From Clostridia bacterium (lineage in GTDB: Bacteria > Bacillota > Clostridia > Oscillospirales > CAG-382): a stretch of DNA of 16,874 nt. The position numbers and the translations under genes are program-made. The notes under the pieces were generated by a model that did not search any database, was not told the origin of the DNA, and saw only the letters and a list, made by a program, of their open reading frames with translations. The stretch spans positions 1 to 16,874 of the forward strand of contig JAGCNA010000308.1 of assembly GCA_017646185.1 (NCBI GenBank), written 5' to 3'. This document shows positions 5,256-12,897 of this stretch, piece after piece; positions within the stretch are counted from its first letter, which is position 1, and each line of letters opens with the position of its first letter.

Positions 5256-6685
5256 ATGCGCTTCCACTTAGGTCCTTGAGGAGTATCCTCAACAACTATC
5301 CCCATATCCTTCAACTGATCGCGAATACTGTCGGCAAGAGCAAAGTTCTTTGCTTTTTTAGCCTCGGTACGCTTGTTTACAAGCTCAACAATGGGTCTGT
5401 CCTCATCACTTACGGAAGCCGCCTCTGCCTCTGCCTGCTTTTTAAGATTTTCTCTGTATTTTTCAACGGCATTGATTAAGCCGAGCGAAAGAACCTTTTC
5501 GTAATCCTTAATAAGCGCAATCTTTGTTGCATCGGAAACCTTTGCTTTTAAAGCATCGTAAACGGCAGTTATAGCCAAAGATGTATTGAGATCGTTATCC
5601 ATAGCGGATACAAAGCCCGCTTTTACGGCGTTAAAATCATTTTCGTCCGCTTCGCCTACGGGGTTCAATGACGCTATTTTTGCAACCAATTTGTTGTAGG
5701 CTATAACAGCGTTATCAAGCCCTTCCCAAGAGAAAACAAGATTTTTGCGGTAATGAGACTGCAGGCAGAAAAAGCGATATACCAAAGGATCGTATCCGTT
5801 TTCTTCAAGCAAGGAAAGGGTGAGAGCTTTGCCGGAGGATTTGCTCATTTTGCCGTTGGCAGTGTTTAAATGCAGAACGTGGAACCAGTGCTTGCACCAG
5901 GAATGTCCCAAATAAGCTTCGCTTTGAGCAATCTCATTTGTGTGGTGAGGGAAAGCATTATCAATACCACCGCAGTGAATATCAAGATACTCGCCTAAGG
6001 TTTTTACGGATATCGCAGAGCATTCGATATGCCAGCCGGGATAACCGTAGCCCCAAGGGCTGTCCCATTTCAATTCCTGATCTTCAAACTTGGATTTTGT
6101 AAACCACAAAACAAAGTCTGTTTTTGTCTTTTTATTGCTATCAACACCAACGCCCTCTCGAACACCTTCTTCGAGATCATCGGCATCGTGCTTGTTGAAC
6201 ACATAGTAATTTTCAAGCTTGGAGGTATCGAAATAAACATTTCCGCCTGCTTCGTATGCGTAACCTTCCTCAAGCAGTTTTGCAACCATGTTAATAAAAT
6301 CGGCTATGCAATCGGTAGCGGGAACAACGTATTCGGGCTTTTTGATATTAAGCTTTTCGCAATCGGAAAAGAATGCATCTGTATAAAAACGTGCGATCTC
6401 CATAACCGATTTATGCTCACGCTGTGCGCTTTTTATCATCTTATCGTCGCCTGTATCTCCATCAGAGGTAAGGTGTCCGACATCGGTAATATTCATAGTT
6501 CTGGTAACGTCATAGCCCGAATAAGCAAGATACTTTTCAAGCACGTCCTCCATTATATAAGAACGAAGATTTCCGATATGGGCAAAATGATACACGGTAG
6601 GTCCGCAGGTATACATAGATACCTTTCCGGGAACGTGAGTCTGGAATTCATCTTTAGTTCTTGTAAGTGAGTTATAAAGCTTCAT
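5252..6685 (-). CDS. cysS: Cysteinyl-tRNA synthetase
   Basis: A 477-aa class I aminoacyl-tRNA synthetase that charges tRNA-Cys in the cytoplasm. The HIGH-type motif is HIGN (36-39) and KMSKS is at 279-283. The four zinc ligands that select cysteine are C27 ('MYTCGPTVY'), C222 ('GWHIECSA'), and H247 and E251 ('FPHHTNE'), with the same spacing as in E. coli CysS. The C-terminal anticodon-binding part ends 'DTPQGPKWKRI', as is usual. Length is normal for the family. The gene lies 11 bases after pgsA and overlaps mrnC by 4 bases, so it is translated as part of the recA-lexA operon. I see no T-box leader, in line with control from the operon promoter. Confidence 0.98.
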   Translation of the reverse strand: MKLYNSLTRTKDEFQTHVPGKVSMYTCGPTVYHFAHIGNLRSYIMEDVLEKYLAYSGYDVTRTMNITDVGHLTSDGDTGDDKMIKSAQREHKSVMEIARFYTDAFFSDCEKLNIKKPEYVVPATDCIADFINMVAKLLEEGYAYEAGGNVYFDTSKLENYYVFNKHDADDLEEGVREGVGVDSNKKTKTDFVLWFTKSKFEDQELKWDSPWGYGYPGWHIECSAISVKTLGEYLDIHCGGIDNAFPHHTNEIAQSEAYLGHSWCKHWFHVLHLNTANGKMSKSSGKALTLSLLEENGYDPLVYRFFCLQSHYRKNLVFSWEGLDNAVIAYNKLVAKIASLNPVGEADENDFNAVKAGFVSAMDNDLNTSLAITAVYDALKAKVSDATKIALIKDYEKVLSLGLINAVEKYRENLKKQAEAEAASVSDEDRPIVELVNKRTEAKKAKNFALADSIRDQLKDMGIVVEDTPQGPKWKRI

Positions 6686-6696
6686 AGAGTGCCTCT

Positions 6697-7311
6697 TTAA
6701 CTGTCAGATTTAATATAAGGCCAATACGCCTTAAGATATGAAAGTCCTGACCAAATCGTGAATACGGTCATAACTATACAGGAAATAAAAGAAATCAAAT
6801 TACCGCAAAACGGTAAAAGAATAGGCTCGAGTATTACACAGCAAACGCAAACAATCTGTGTATTGGTCTTGATCTTGCCAAGCATATTTGCAGAAACAAC
6901 TATACCGGAAGTATTATTCACAACAAGACGCATAGAAGTAACAGCAAGTTCTCTGAATATAACTACAATACCCGACCAAAGAAAGGCTTGGCGTAATATC
7001 TCTTGGGAGATTATGCTTCCGTCGTAGATTGCGAAATCGGATGCGAGTATTGCAATAATGGCTCCGAAAACGAGAAATTTATCCGCTAAAGGATCCATGA
7101 ATTTTCCGAAATTGGTTACCTGACCGTTTTTGCGGGCAAGGTAGCCATCAAGAAAATCGGTAACCGAAGCAATTATAAAAATCGCCGCGGAAATGATCCT
7201 GCACCATATCTCCTTTTCACCGCCGAAAATATTATAAAGCAGAAAGACCATAAAGAACGGTATGAGTACAATTCTGAAAATGGTCAATTTGTTTGGGGTG
7301 TTAAACTTCAT
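6697..7311 (-). CDS. pgsA: CDP-diacylglycerol--glycerol-3-phosphate 3-phosphatidyltransferase
   Basis: A 204-aa integral membrane enzyme that makes phosphatidylglycerol phosphate, the first committed step to phosphatidylglycerol and cardiolipin. The CDP-alcohol phosphotransferase signature is complete: D52, D55-G56, A59-R60, G69, D73 and D77 in 'DFLDGYLARKNGQVTNFGKF' followed by 'MDPLADK'. Hydrophobic helices surround it, the first at about 10-29 after a basic 'MKFNTPNKLT' start. Length is typical. The gene sits 12 bases after rimO; rimO-pgsA-recA neighbourhoods are common in Firmicutes. CDP-alcohol transferases of other specificity share the signature, but the length and context favour PgsA. 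Confidence 0.95.
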   Translation of the reverse strand: MKFNTPNKLTIFRIVLIPFFMVFLLYNIFGGEKEIWCRIISAAIFIIASVTDFLDGYLARKNGQVTNFGKFMDPLADKFLVFGAIIAILASDFAIYDGSIISQEILRQAFLWSGIVVIFRELAVTSMRLVVNNTSGIVVSANMLGKIKTNTQIVCVCCVILEPILLPFCGNLISFISCIVMTVFTIWSGLSYLKAYWPYIKSDS

Positions 7312-7323
7312 TCATCAAACCTC

Positions 7324-8652
7324 TTACTTTACAACACGGCCGGTAAGATCGTAATCAAGAACCTCGTTTACCAATACGTCAACGAACTCTCCCTCTCTCA
7401 AGCGACGAGGAGAAGAATAATAGATTTTTCCGTCTATTTCAGGGGCGTCTGCGAAGGAACGTCCATAATAGCTTTCCGCAACCTGATCGTAGCCTTCGTT
7501 AATTACTCTTATGATCTTGCCTACGCTGTTTTTGTTGATAGAATCGTGAATGCGTTTTTGTTCACGCATAATAGCATCGTGTCTGCGTCTTTTAAGCTTT
7601 TCGGGAACCTGATCGGGCATATTGTATGCAGGGGTTCCTTCTTCTCTGGAATAAACGAAAGCGCCGAGACGTTCAAAACGAGCTTCTTTTATAAAGGAGA
7701 GGAGCTTATCAAAATCAGCATCGGTCTCGCCGGGGAATCCGGTAATAACGGTAGTTCTGATATAAATACCGGGAACGGCATCTCTCAGCTTTTTAACAAC
7801 GTTACGTATAGATTCCTCGGTATCTCTGCGGTTCATACGCTTAAGAACGGGAGTGGAGATATGCTGGATAGGCATATCTATGTATTTGACCAGCTTGGGA
7901 TTGGTGGCAAATTCATTGATAAGCCCGTCTGTAATTCTGTCGGGATAGCAATACATAACTCTGATCCACTCGATACCTTCTATTTGAGAAAGCTCGTGAA
8001 TAAGAGAATCCAAAGAATATACACCGTAAAGATCTTCGCCGTATCTGGTGGTATCCTGCGCGATAAGGCACAGCTCTTTAACACCGAGATCTGCAAGATT
8101 CTGCGCTTCCTCAAGTATATCGGACATAGGTCTGCTTCTGAAACGTCCTCTTATACTGGGAATTACGCAATATGTACAATGGTTATCGCAGCCTTCGGCG
8201 ATCTGCAGGTATGCAAAATACTCGGGAGTGGTAATAACGCGTTCGCCGCCTATATTAGCAGTATTCTTATCCTCGAAGGAAGAATACTTCTTTCCCTCAT
8301 AAGCCGCTTTAACAGCTTCGCAGATATTTCCGAAAGAACCGGTACCGAGAATACAATCCACCTCTGGCATTTCGTTAAGAATTTCTTCTCTGTATCTTTC
8401 GGGCAGGCATCCGGTTACAACGATCCCCTTAAGGGTGTGGTTTTCCTTAAGCCAGGCTACGTCAAGAATGTTATCTATAGCTTCTTTCTTTGCGCTTTCT
8501 ATAAAAGCACAGGTGTTTATTACAATTACATCCGCTTCAACATCTTCTGCCACTATCTCAAAACCGTTTTGAGCCAATATGGCGAGCATATTTTCGGTAT
8601 TAACAAGATTTTTGGGGCATCCGAGAGAAACAAAACCTACTTTAATGGGCAT
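7324..8652 (-). CDS. rimO: Ribosomal protein uS12 methylthiotransferase RimO
   Basis: A 442-aa radical-SAM enzyme that adds a methylthio group to a conserved Asp of ribosomal protein S12. The N-terminal MTTase domain has its three cluster cysteines C12 ('SLGCPKNL'), C48 ('NTCAF') and C82 ('TGCLPERY'). The radical-SAM cysteines are C155, C159 and C162 in 'GCDNHCTYC'. The C-terminal end is a TRAM domain. The 'SLGCPKNLVN' opening and 'RGRFRSRP' favour RimO over the tRNA enzyme MiaB. The gene starts 5 bases after recX, with its AGGAG ribosome binding site overlapping the recX stop codon. Confidence 0.96.
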   Translation of the reverse strand: MPIKVGFVSLGCPKNLVNTENMLAILAQNGFEIVAEDVEADVIVINTCAFIESAKKEAIDNILDVAWLKENHTLKGIVVTGCLPERYREEILNEMPEVDCILGTGSFGNICEAVKAAYEGKKYSSFEDKNTANIGGERVITTPEYFAYLQIAEGCDNHCTYCVIPSIRGRFRSRPMSDILEEAQNLADLGVKELCLIAQDTTRYGEDLYGVYSLDSLIHELSQIEGIEWIRVMYCYPDRITDGLINEFATNPKLVKYIDMPIQHISTPVLKRMNRRDTEESIRNVVKKLRDAVPGIYIRTTVITGFPGETDADFDKLLSFIKEARFERLGAFVYSREEGTPAYNMPDQVPEKLKRRRHDAIMREQKRIHDSINKNSVGKIIRVINEGYDQVAESYYGRSFADAPEIDGKIYYSSPRRLREGEFVDVLVNEVLDYDLTGRVVK

Positions 8653-8657
8653 TTGGG

Positions 8658-9269
8658 TTACTCCTGATAAATCATATTTATAATTTCGTATATGTCAGAG
8701 GATTCGTATCCCTGACGGTAAAGATAAGCCGCAGCTTTGCGTGCTGTATCTCTGTCTGATAATTGCGCTTTTGAATATTTTGATTCCAGTAACGCTCTGA
8801 TATTTTCGCTGTGATCGACATTATCAAACTGTTCTACAGCGCTGTTAATATCGGAGGAATTGAATCCGCGGGCGTACAGCTCGTTTCTTATACGGGCGGG
8901 TCCCCATTTTTTGGAAGCATAAAAGCTCTCCGCATATCTGCAAGCCAAGGCTTCGTCGTTTAAGTATCCTCTTTCCAAAAGCATTTCGATTACCGTTTCG
9001 GCAATATCCTTATCGTGCTTTTGAAAAAGCTTTCTTTTAAGCTTTCCCGATGACATATCGTTATACGAAAGCATAGAAAAAGCAGATTTGATACACGAAA
9101 GCTTTTGGGCAGCGTATTCCAAAGCTTCGATTTTTTCTTCGGAGAGAAAATCTCCCTCCGCAATTTCCAAAGAATTATAATCGGATTGGGTTATAAGATA
9201 ATTCTCACCAGAGCATTTTACCGTTACTTCACGCTTCTCTTTATTCTCGAGCACGGAGATGACAAGCAT
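8658..9269 (-). CDS. recX: RecX regulatory protein
   Basis: A 203-aa helical protein of the RecX family, which binds RecA filaments and modulates their assembly. The diagnostic helical repeats are seen: 'KLKRKLFQKH', then 'LLERGYLNDEALACRYAES' followed by 'KKWGPARIRNEL' and 'ARGF', and a third repeat near the C-terminus ('AAAYLYRQGYESSDI'). The N-terminal 60 residues are the family's variable lead-in. The ATG overlaps the recA stop in TAATG, so the two are coupled and produced together, as in many bacteria where recX follows recA. Confidence 0.93.
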   Translation of the reverse strand: MLVISVLENKEKREVTVKCSGENYLITQSDYNSLEIAEGDFLSEEKIEALEYAAQKLSCIKSAFSMLSYNDMSSGKLKRKLFQKHDKDIAETVIEMLLERGYLNDEALACRYAESFYASKKWGPARIRNELYARGFNSSDINSAVEQFDNVDHSENIRALLESKYSKAQLSDRDTARKAAAYLYRQGYESSDIYEIINMIYQE

Positions 9270-10327
9270 TATTCTTCGCCGTCCTCTTCGTCAAATCCAT
9301 CTACAGCAGAAGGATCAAATCTTGCACTTACATTCTTTTCACGGATCTTTTCTTCGATCTCTGCGGCAAGTGATTTATCGGCTGTAAGCATATCACGGAC
9401 GTTATCTTTTCCTTGCGCAAGCTTGCTGCCCTCGTAAGAGAACCAGCTGCCGCTCTTCTCGATAACTCCGCAAGCAACGCCGAGTTCGATAAGCTCACTT
9501 TCTTTGGAAATTCCCTTTCCGTAAAGAATATCAAATTCTGCGGTTCTGAAGGGAGGAGCCACTTTGTTTTTAACTACCTTACACTTTACGTGGTTACCGA
9601 CGATTTCAGCACCGGATTTAATAGCTTCTGCTTTTCTGATATCTATACGTACCGAAGCGTAGAACTTAAGGGCGCGTCCGCCGGTAGTGGTTTCGGGATT
9701 TCCGTATACCACACCAACCTTTTCACGAAGCTGGTTAATAAATACAACTATGCAGTTGGATTTTGAAATTGCGCCGGAAAGCTTTCTCAAAGCCTGGGAC
9801 ATAAGACGGGCGTGAAGTCCGACGTGAGCGGCACCCATATCACCGTCGATTTCGCTCTTGGGAACAAGAGCCGCAACAGAGTCAACAACCACAACTTCGA
9901 TAGCGCCGCTACGCACCAAAGCTTCGGTTATTTCCAAAGCCTGCTCACCGTTGTCGGGCTGAGAAACAAGCAATGAATTTATATCAACACCGAGTGCTTT
10001 TGCATATACGGGGTCAAGCGCGTGCTCCGCATCTATAAAAGCTGCTTCTCCTCCTGCTTTCTGTACTTCGGAAATTATATGCAAAGCAACCGTGGTCTTA
10101 CCGGAAGATTCGGGACCGTAAATCTCTATAATACGTCCCTTGGGAACACCGCCGATACCGAGCGCCATATCAAGAGAGAGGGAGCCAGTGGGAACGGCTT
10201 TTACTTCCATTCCGATATTATCGCCAAGTCTCATAATAGAGCCCTTGCCGCACTGTTTTTCGATCTGTGCGAGAGCAGTTGCCAACGCTTGCTGTTTGTT
10301 ATCAAGTTTTTTATCGTTTGTAGCCAT
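9269..10327 (-). CDS. recA: Recombinase RecA
   Basis: A 352-aa RecA, the strand-exchange protein and co-protease that triggers LexA self-cleavage. Walker A is GPESSGKT at 71-78. The L1/L2 region and DNA-binding core are recognisable ('FINQLREKVGVVYGNPETTT'), and the C-terminus is strongly acidic ('DGFDEEDGEE'), as in most RecA proteins. The ATG at 10327 is chosen because GGAGG lies 8 bases upstream; an in-frame TTG at 10342 would place the ribosome binding site inside the gene. It is the first gene of the seven-gene operon, preceded by a consensus promoter and a LexA-box-like site. Confidence 0.99.
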   Translation of the reverse strand: MATNDKKLDNKQQALATALAQIEKQCGKGSIMRLGDNIGMEVKAVPTGSLSLDMALGIGGVPKGRIIEIYGPESSGKTTVALHIISEVQKAGGEAAFIDAEHALDPVYAKALGVDINSLLVSQPDNGEQALEITEALVRSGAIEVVVVDSVAALVPKSEIDGDMGAAHVGLHARLMSQALRKLSGAISKSNCIVVFINQLREKVGVVYGNPETTTGGRALKFYASVRIDIRKAEAIKSGAEIVGNHVKCKVVKNKVAPPFRTAEFDILYGKGISKESELIELGVACGVIEKSGSWFSYEGSKLAQGKDNVRDMLTADKSLAAEIEEKIREKNVSARFDPSAVDGFDEEDGEE

Positions 10328-10339
10328 ATTTTCGTCCTC

Positions 10340-10353
10340 CAAACAAATGTTCT
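10340..10353. promoter_or_regulatory. LexA-box-like operator in the recA leader
   Basis: The plus-strand sequence CAAACAAATGTTCT matches the Firmicute LexA box CGAACRNRYGTTYG at 12 of 14 positions (mismatches at positions 2 and 14). It lies about 3 to 16 bases downstream of the predicted recA transcript start and touches the recA Shine-Dalgarno. That position suits repression of the whole recA-lexA operon. Confidence 0.7.
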
Positions 10354-10362
10354 ATTCGATTT

Positions 10363-10391
10363 ATAATAACACAACATATACCGTTTGTCAA
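10363..10391 (-). promoter_or_regulatory. Promoter of the recA-lexA operon
   Basis: On the minus strand, a perfect TTGACA (-35, 10386-10391), 17 bases, then TATTAT (-10, 10363-10368), with TG one base before the -10. The predicted transcript start is near 10356, about 29 bases before the recA ATG. Confidence 0.88.
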
Positions 10392-10420
10392 CACCAAACG
10401 CCGTATTTTCATACCAATTG

Positions 10421-10447
10421 TTGATAAGTGTTAAAATTTTTTATCAA
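10421..10447. repeat. Short inverted repeat in the recA-prs intergenic region
   Basis: TTGATAA (10421-10427) and TTATCAA (10441-10447) are exact reverse complements with a 13-base AT-rich spacer. The region 10448-10559 is very AT-rich; several weak -35/-10 pairs could drive prs, the best being TATACA-N17-TAAAAT just before 10505, but none is convincing. The repeat could be an operator for prs or chance in AT-rich DNA. Confidence 0.35.
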
Positions 10448-10559
10448 AAATTAAGATTTTGTTTATAAATACTATATACAATCGAGAAAAAATATAGTAA
10501 AATAATGCTGTATTATGTTGAAAACCTTTATAAATTGTTTTTTGAAAGGAATTGTAAAT

Positions 10560-11657
10560 ATGTCTGAAAGAAAACTCGGTTTAATTGTGCTCAGCAACTG
10601 CAAAGAACAAGGCAGACTTGTAGACGAAAGAATCAAGCAGCTTCGCGGAGAAGATCCTTCTTCCGAAAGCTACATCATCCCTATTGAGGAAGTTCGTTTT
10701 AACAACGGCGAAGGTAAGATCCGTATAAACGATTCCGTACGCAGCAAGGATATTTATATTCTCTCTGACGTCGGCAACTACAGCTGCTGCTACAATATGT
10801 TCGGTATGCAGCACAACATGGGTCCCGATGAACATTTCCAGGACATCAAGCGTGTTGTAAGCGCTATCGGCGGAAAAGCAAACCGCATAACCCTCGTAAT
10901 GCCCCTTCTTTACTCCTCCCGTCAGCATAAGAGAAAGGGACGTGAATCTCTCGACTGTGCTATGGCACTGGAAGAACTCGAAAGACTCGGCATTTCCACT
11001 ATCATCACCTTTGACGCACACGACCCCACGATTTACAATTCCATTCCCAATACATCTTTTGAAAACGTTTACGCAAGCTACTCTATGCTGAAAGCGTTTA
11101 TAACAAACGAAGGCAACAGTATTGACAAAGACAATATGGTTGTTATCTCTCCCGATACCGGCGCTATGGACAGAGCTATTTACCACGCCGGCATTCTGGG
11201 TGTTGACGTTGGTATGTTCTACAAGAGACGTGACCATACCCGCATCGTAAACGGCAAGAACCCCATCGTACAGCACGAGTACATAGGCGGCGATCTTAAC
11301 GGTAAAAAGGTACTTATAGTTGACGATATGATCGCTTCCGGCGAATCTATAGTTGACGTTATCCGTCAGACCTCTACCAAAGATGTTACCGCTACTTACG
11401 TTGCGGCTACCTTCGCTTTCTTTACCGAAGGACCCGAAAAGTTCGATAAGCTTTACGAAGAAGGCAAGCTTACCAAGATCTACTCCACAAACCTCTCTTA
11501 CATTCCCGAATCCATAAAGAAGCGTCCTTGGTTTGTTGAAGTTGACCTTTCCAAGTTCATGGCAAAGATCATCAACACCCTCAATCATGACGATTCTATC
11601 TCTCCCCTTTTGGATTCCACCCAGAGAATTAAGCGTCTTTTGAAGAAAAACATGTAA
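10560..11657 (+). CDS. prs: Ribose-phosphate pyrophosphokinase (PRPP synthetase), long divergent form
   Basis: A 365-aa protein of the PRPP synthetase/phosphoribosyltransferase fold, about 50 residues longer than the classical 310-320 aa enzyme. It makes PRPP from ribose 5-phosphate and ATP for nucleotide, His and Trp synthesis. The PRPP-binding loop is 'VLIVDDMIASGES' (251-263) and the catalytic DLHA region is 'FDAHDPTIYNSI' (151-162). The usual ATP-binding RQDRK stretch appears as 'SSRQHKRKGRES' (119-130). The ATG at 10560 is chosen because AAAGGA lies 9 bases upstream; an ATG at 10515 has no such site. Codon bias is strong, implying high expression. It diverges from recA and ends 7 bases before the rpsF promoter, with no terminator between, so read-through into rpsF is likely. 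Alternative: a related phosphoribosyltransferase. Confidence 0.88.
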   Translation: MSERKLGLIVLSNCKEQGRLVDERIKQLRGEDPSSESYIIPIEEVRFNNGEGKIRINDSVRSKDIYILSDVGNYSCCYNMFGMQHNMGPDEHFQDIKRVVSAIGGKANRITLVMPLLYSSRQHKRKGRESLDCAMALEELERLGISTIITFDAHDPTIYNSIPNTSFENVYASYSMLKAFITNEGNSIDKDNMVVISPDTGAMDRAIYHAGILGVDVGMFYKRRDHTRIVNGKNPIVQHEYIGGDLNGKKVLIVDDMIASGESIVDVIRQTSTKDVTATYVAATFAFFTEGPEKFDKLYEEGKLTKIYSTNLSYIPESIKKRPWFVEVDLSKFMAKIINTLNHDDSISPLLDSTQRIKRLLKKNM

Positions 11658-11664
11658 TTAGCTG

Positions 11665-11693
11665 TTGACAAACGGCAAAAAATGTGATAAAAT
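11665..11693 (+). promoter_or_regulatory. Promoter of the rpsF-ssb-rpsR operon
   Basis: A perfect TTGACA (-35, 11665-11670), 17 bases, then TAAAAT (-10, 11688-11693), with TG one base before the -10. The predicted start near 11700 gives an 80-base leader before rpsF. Confidence 0.9.
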
Positions 11694-11704
11694 TACTCGG
11701 TTTC

Positions 11705-11772
11705 AGAAAATCGACTATTCGGTTTTCTCCTTGCTCCGATAAATTTTCGGGGCCTTAAAGTCCAAAAGGAGG
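11705..11772 (+). promoter_or_regulatory. Structured rpsF leader, candidate S6:S18 autoregulatory element
   Basis: Three helices can be drawn. Hairpin 1 is AGAAAATCG (11705-11713) with CGGTTTTCT (11720-11728), including one G-T pair. Hairpin 2 is CTCCGA (11734-11739) with TCGGGG (11747-11752). A long-range helix pairs TCTCCTT (11726-11732) with the Shine-Dalgarno AAGGAGG (11766-11772), enclosing hairpin 2. The long-range helix and the base of hairpin 1 share three bases and so exclude each other. An S6:S18-binding leader is known ahead of rpsF in many bacteria; that this is that element is inference. Confidence 0.5.
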
Positions 11773-11779
11773 TGCTAAA

Positions 11780-12076
11780 ATGGAACAGAACAAAACGCTG
11801 TACGAAACCGTCTTCATCGTTAACAACACTCTCGGTGAAGAAGCAGTAAAATCTCTCGTAGAAAAGTTCACAGGTCTTATAGCAGAAAACGGTGCTATCG
11901 AATCTGTAAACGAATGGGGCGTAAGAAGATTTGCTTACCCTATCGAGGATCTTACCGAAGGTTATTATGTGCTTGTTAAGTTTACATCCGCTCACGATTT
12001 CCCCGCAGAGCTTGATCGTATCTACAACATCACAGACGGCATTCTTCGTTCGCTCATTATAAAGTGCGAACAGTAA
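11780..12076 (+). CDS. rpsF: 30S ribosomal protein S6 (bS6)
   Basis: A 98-aa protein of normal length. It binds with S18 to the platform of the 30S subunit. The opening 'LYETVFIVNNTLGEE' and the 'EWGVRRFAYPIEDLTEGYYV' core (about 45-64) are typical S6 blocks, ending in the usual 'GILRSLIIKCEQ' region. A strong AAGGAGGTG ribosome binding site precedes it and may be masked by leader structure. First gene of the rpsF-ssb-rpsR operon, 13 bases ahead of ssb. Confidence 0.97.
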   Translation: MEQNKTLYETVFIVNNTLGEEAVKSLVEKFTGLIAENGAIESVNEWGVRRFAYPIEDLTEGYYVLVKFTSAHDFPAELDRIYNITDGILRSLIIKCEQ

Positions 12077-12089
12077 TCGGAGGTCAGTT

Positions 12090-12521
12090 ATGTCTTTTAA
12101 CAAAGTAATTCTCGTCGGCAACATTACTGCCGATCCCGAATTGAAGCAGACCCCTAACGGAGTTATGGTCTCTACCTTCTCCCTCGCAGTGGCCAGAAAG
12201 TTCACTCGCACCGGAGAACAGCCTCAGACCGACTTTATCAACGTTGTCTGCTGGCGCCAGACCGCCGAATTTGTTTCCCGTTATTTTACCAAAGGCATGC
12301 CTATGCTTGTTTGCGGTTCTCTTCAGACAAGAACCTGGACCGATAAGGACAATAACAAGCGCTATGCCACCGAAGTCGTCGCTGATGAAGTATCCTTTGT
12401 AGAACGCAAGTCTGCTACAGACGGTTCCAGAGATTATTCAAGAAGCGTACCTTCTTACAGCTCTCCCCGTGCGGACTCTTCCTTTGAAGAGCTTTCTGCC
12501 GACGATGAGCTGCCGTTCTGA
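12090..12521 (+). CDS. ssb: Single-stranded DNA-binding protein
   Basis: A 143-aa SSB. Residues 1-105 form the OB fold, opening with 'MSFNKVILVGNITADPELKQ' and containing 'TDFINVVCWRQTAEF'. A Ser/Arg-rich flexible linker follows (about 108-137), then the acidic tip 'DDELPF', which recruits replication and repair partners. It coats single-stranded DNA as a tetramer in replication and repair. It lies between rpsF and rpsR, the conserved bacterial order, with a GGAGG ribosome binding site just before its ATG. Confidence 0.98.
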   Translation: MSFNKVILVGNITADPELKQTPNGVMVSTFSLAVARKFTRTGEQPQTDFINVVCWRQTAEFVSRYFTKGMPMLVCGSLQTRTWTDKDNNKRYATEVVADEVSFVERKSATDGSRDYSRSVPSYSSPRADSSFEELSADDELPF

Positions 12522-12546
12522 AATCTGAAAAAGGAGGAATTTTTCC

Positions 12547-12837
12547 ATGGATAACGTAAATGTTAACGCTCCTGCAAACACTGCCGCTCCTGCAGAGGCA
12601 AGAGAGAGCCAGAAGGCTTTCCGTCCCCGCAGAAAGAAGAAGGTTTGTGTTTTCTGTGCAGAGAAGATAGAAAACATTGATTACAAGGATGTTAGCAAGT
12701 TCAGAAAGAACCTTTCCGAAAGAAGCAAGATCCTTCCCAGAAGAGTAACCGGTACTTGTGCAAAGCACCAGAGACAGCTTACTGTTGCTGTTAAGCGCGC
12801 AAGAACTCTCGCTCTCATTCCCTACGTATCTGACTAA
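12547..12837 (+). CDS. rpsR: 30S ribosomal protein S18 (bS18), zinc-ribbon form
   Basis: A 96-aa S18. The first 25 residues are an Ala/Asn-rich extension ('MDNVNVNAPANTAAPAEARE') before the basic 'FRPRRKKKVC'. The S18 core follows: 'ENIDYKDVSKFRKNLSERSK' and 'ILPRRVTGTCAKHQRQL'. The pairs C-x-x-C ('VCVFCAEK') and C-x-x-H ('TCAKHQ') form the zinc-binding set of the C+ type of S18, rather than the cysteine-free type used as a zinc-sparing copy. AAGGAGG lies before the ATG. Last gene of the operon; a strong terminator follows 12 bases after the stop. Confidence 0.97.
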   Translation: MDNVNVNAPANTAAPAEARESQKAFRPRRKKKVCVFCAEKIENIDYKDVSKFRKNLSERSKILPRRVTGTCAKHQRQLTVAVKRARTLALIPYVSD

Positions 12838-12849
12838 TAGATATTTCAA

Positions 12850-12880
12850 GCCGCCGTTTTTTAACGGCGGCATATTTTTT
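12850..12880 (+). terminator. Intrinsic terminator of the rpsF-ssb-rpsR operon
   Basis: A 9-bp stem, GCCGCCGTT (12850-12858) with AACGGCGGC (12863-12871), has a TTTT loop and is followed by ATATTTTTT. GC-rich stem plus U-tract, correctly placed after rpsR. Confidence 0.93.
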
Positions 12881-12897
12881 AACACAGCAGGTGTATA

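Noticed and set aside
7546..8667. A 373-codon plus-strand frame antisense to rimO
   Set aside because: rimO is unmistakable on the other strand with all catalytic cysteines. The antisense frame has no recognisable motif or start signal.
10581..11588. A 335-codon minus-strand frame antisense to prs
   Set aside because: Shadow of a strongly codon-biased real gene; no motif and no ribosome binding site.
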